Positions 62,921 to 64,000 of a stretch of DNA of 64,000 nt are shown one piece after another (within the stretch, counting starts at the first letter, position 1; each line of letters starts with the position of its first letter). Where the stretch lies: the NCBI RefSeq assembly GCF_019972815.1, contig NZ_BPPA01000001.1:341280-405279 (forward strand), read 5' to 3'. The notes beneath the pieces are model-generated. The model was not told where the DNA came from, ran no database searches, and worked only from the letters and a program-made list of their open reading frames with translations. Both the position numbers and the translations under genes were made by a program. The stretch is from Lactobacillus huangpiensis. GTDB lineage: Bacteria; Bacillota; Bacilli; Lactobacillales; Lactobacillaceae.

Positions 62921-63835
62921 ATGAAGCGTAATTTTTGGAAAATGGGTCTTGCCGCGGCATTGACTCTTACCGGAATTGGTGTGGCTTCACCGCAGAAAGC
63001 TGTGGATGCTGCTACATTAAAAGTCCCAGTCAAGAGGATTCAAATTAGTTGTTTACCAAATAAAGATGTCAAGATATGGACTAATTTTGAGGGGGGACAA
63101 CTAATAAGTTTTCGTGCTAAAAATAAAAGTAAGTGGAATGTTGCTAAAACTGCAGTGGACCGCAAAGGTAAGCTATGGTATATGATTGGTGACAGTGAGT
63201 GGATTGAAGCACGCTATACTGAAGATCTAGAAGAAAAATCTGATGCTAAAACTGCTCGTGAACAAGTAAAATCTGTTGCCACAAAAAAGAAAGATAAAAA
63301 AATAAAGCCTAAAAAGGCATTAAAAGTACCAAAAAAGCAAAAGGTTCAAAAACAAAAAGTAGTTGTTCCTAGTTTAAATAATGTTATTAAAAAGAAGAGT
63401 AATAAAACTACCGTAAATCCAATTAATTTAGGTAATAAAACTGTTTCTAATAATTCTTCAAGCGATACTTCAAGACGTGCACAGGCTGTAGTCAATTTAG
63501 CTGAAAGTCAATTAGGCAAAAGTTATGTCTGGGGTGGCAATGGACCAGATAGCTATGATTGCTCTGGTCTGGTGCAATATGTTTATAATCAAGTTGGTGG
63601 TGTGAAATTACCTCGTGTAACGACTGATCAAGTGAAGGTTGGGCAAACGGTGTCAATGAATCAATTACAACCCGGAGATTTATTATATTGGGGTTCGACA
63701 GAGGCGCCTTATCATGTTGGCATTTATGTTGGAAATAATCAGTATGTCAGTGCTGCAACACCGGAACAAGGTGTTGTATTACAAACAATCAGCTCATATT
63801 TTTATCCTTGTGTAGCAAAACGTGTTCTTCTCTAA
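62921..63835 (+). CDS. Secreted NlpC/P60 endopeptidase with SLAP-like domain and basic linker
   Basis: ATG 62921 follows AAGGAGAG. 304 residues: signal peptide, SLAP/SH3-like domain (about 35-105), a Lys-rich linker (about 115-185), then NlpC/P60 with Cys214 (D-C-S-G-L) and His265 (Y-H-V-G-I-Y). The third active-site position is Ser277 (Y-V-S-A-A-T), where both neighbours have His. Whether that reduces activity is unknown. Confidence 0.88.
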   Translation: MKRNFWKMGLAAALTLTGIGVASPQKAVDAATLKVPVKRIQISCLPNKDVKIWTNFEGGQLISFRAKNKSKWNVAKTAVDRKGKLWYMIGDSEWIEARYTEDLEEKSDAKTAREQVKSVATKKKDKKIKPKKALKVPKKQKVQKQKVVVPSLNNVIKKKSNKTTVNPINLGNKTVSNNSSSDTSRRAQAVVNLAESQLGKSYVWGGNGPDSYDCSGLVQYVYNQVGGVKLPRVTTDQVKVGQTVSMNQLQPGDLLYWGSTEAPYHVGIYVGNNQYVSAATPEQGVVLQTISSYFYPCVAKRVLL

Positions 63836-63933
63836 TTTACAAGCAAAGTTTATGATTAAATTGATTTCAATATGATTTTCTAAAATCAATTTATATTAAA
63901 ATAAAAGATTCTCATATGATGTAAACCCTAAAA

Positions 63934-64000
63934 TTAGGACACTTTATATTAGCTGCTAACTAAGGACTAATTGCCGATATTCAAGCGGAGTTAGTCCTTT
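63934..64000 (-). mobile_element. End of an IS3-family insertion sequence
   Basis: From base 64000 inward the minus strand reads the C terminus of an IS3 OrfB transposase, then a region with GGACACTTTATATTAG on the plus strand. The remnant at 3940-4010 shares this end. The outer terminus is not certain. The body lies beyond the window. Confidence 0.7.
63956..64000 (-). CDS. IS3-family transposase OrfB, C-terminal end (partial)
   Basis: Reads K-G-L-T-P-L-E-Y-R-Q-L-V-L-S-stop, the standard ending of IS3/IS150-type OrfB proteins. The gene continues outside the window, so completeness cannot be judged. Confidence 0.75.
   Translation of the reverse strand, partial: KGLTPLEYRQLVLS

Overview
The window is a stretch of low-GC Lactobacillus chromosome. 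Several secreted proteins carry SLAP-type surface-layer attachment repeats, many genes have strong Shine-Dalgarno sites, TTG/GTG starts are frequent, and cre-like sites, PTS operons and a lac antiterminator are present. Together these point to the S-layer-bearing acidophilus/helveticus branch of Lactobacillus sensu stricto. I cannot name the species.

Layout. 1-8340: cell-wall and surface proteins (end of a glucosaminidase, a SLAP amidase, a repeat-rich SLAP protein), a CPA2-type cation antiporter, a Gfo/Idh/MocA oxidoreductase and two related exported proteins. 8499-13814: gpmA, a divergent LepA (EF4) paralogue in an apparently self-regulated TetR operon, a type I asparaginase, and a cupin/carboxymuconolactone-decarboxylase pair behind a MerR-type promoter. 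14015-23224: an accessory redox island with four fumarate-reductase-like flavoproteins (two with ApbE-type covalent-FMN domains, at opposite ends of the protein), a LysR regulator and an MFS transporter. 23326-29832: adenine deaminase family enzyme, a fused ThrE-like exporter and the fruRKA operon. 30468-34281: LytS/LytR plus LrgA/LrgB. 34539-38047: a metal (zinc-type) ABC transporter whose genes are split by a second SLAP amidase. 38218-43007: lactate oxidase, a glutamine-type amino-acid ABC transporter and an M20 peptidase. 43134-49587: PepF, an LCP-family wall-polymer ligase, an ABC-F protein and a split ThrE-like exporter. 49588-49760: an unassigned structured RNA with its own promoter and terminator. 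49761-53790: C39-like peptidase, multicopper oxidase, two unknown proteins. 53802-58404: a lacTFEG operon under cre plus RAT/terminator control. 58544-63835: O-antigen-ligase-like membrane protein, a small basic protein, a guanylate-kinase-like protein and three NlpC/P60 paralogues. The right edge enters an IS3-family element; a decayed copy of the same kind of IS end lies near 3.95 kb.

Most notable: (1) the orphan structured RNA at 49588-49760; (2) C-terminal tails on lactate oxidase (D-A-V-T-G-A-S) and multicopper oxidase (D-A-L-S-S-A-T) that look like the flavinylation motif of the FMN-binding domains in the nearby flavoproteins; (3) the LepA paralogue behind a perfect palindromic operator overlapping its promoter; (4) the four-flavoprotein island, whose members lack the canonical fumarate-binding His/Arg residues.
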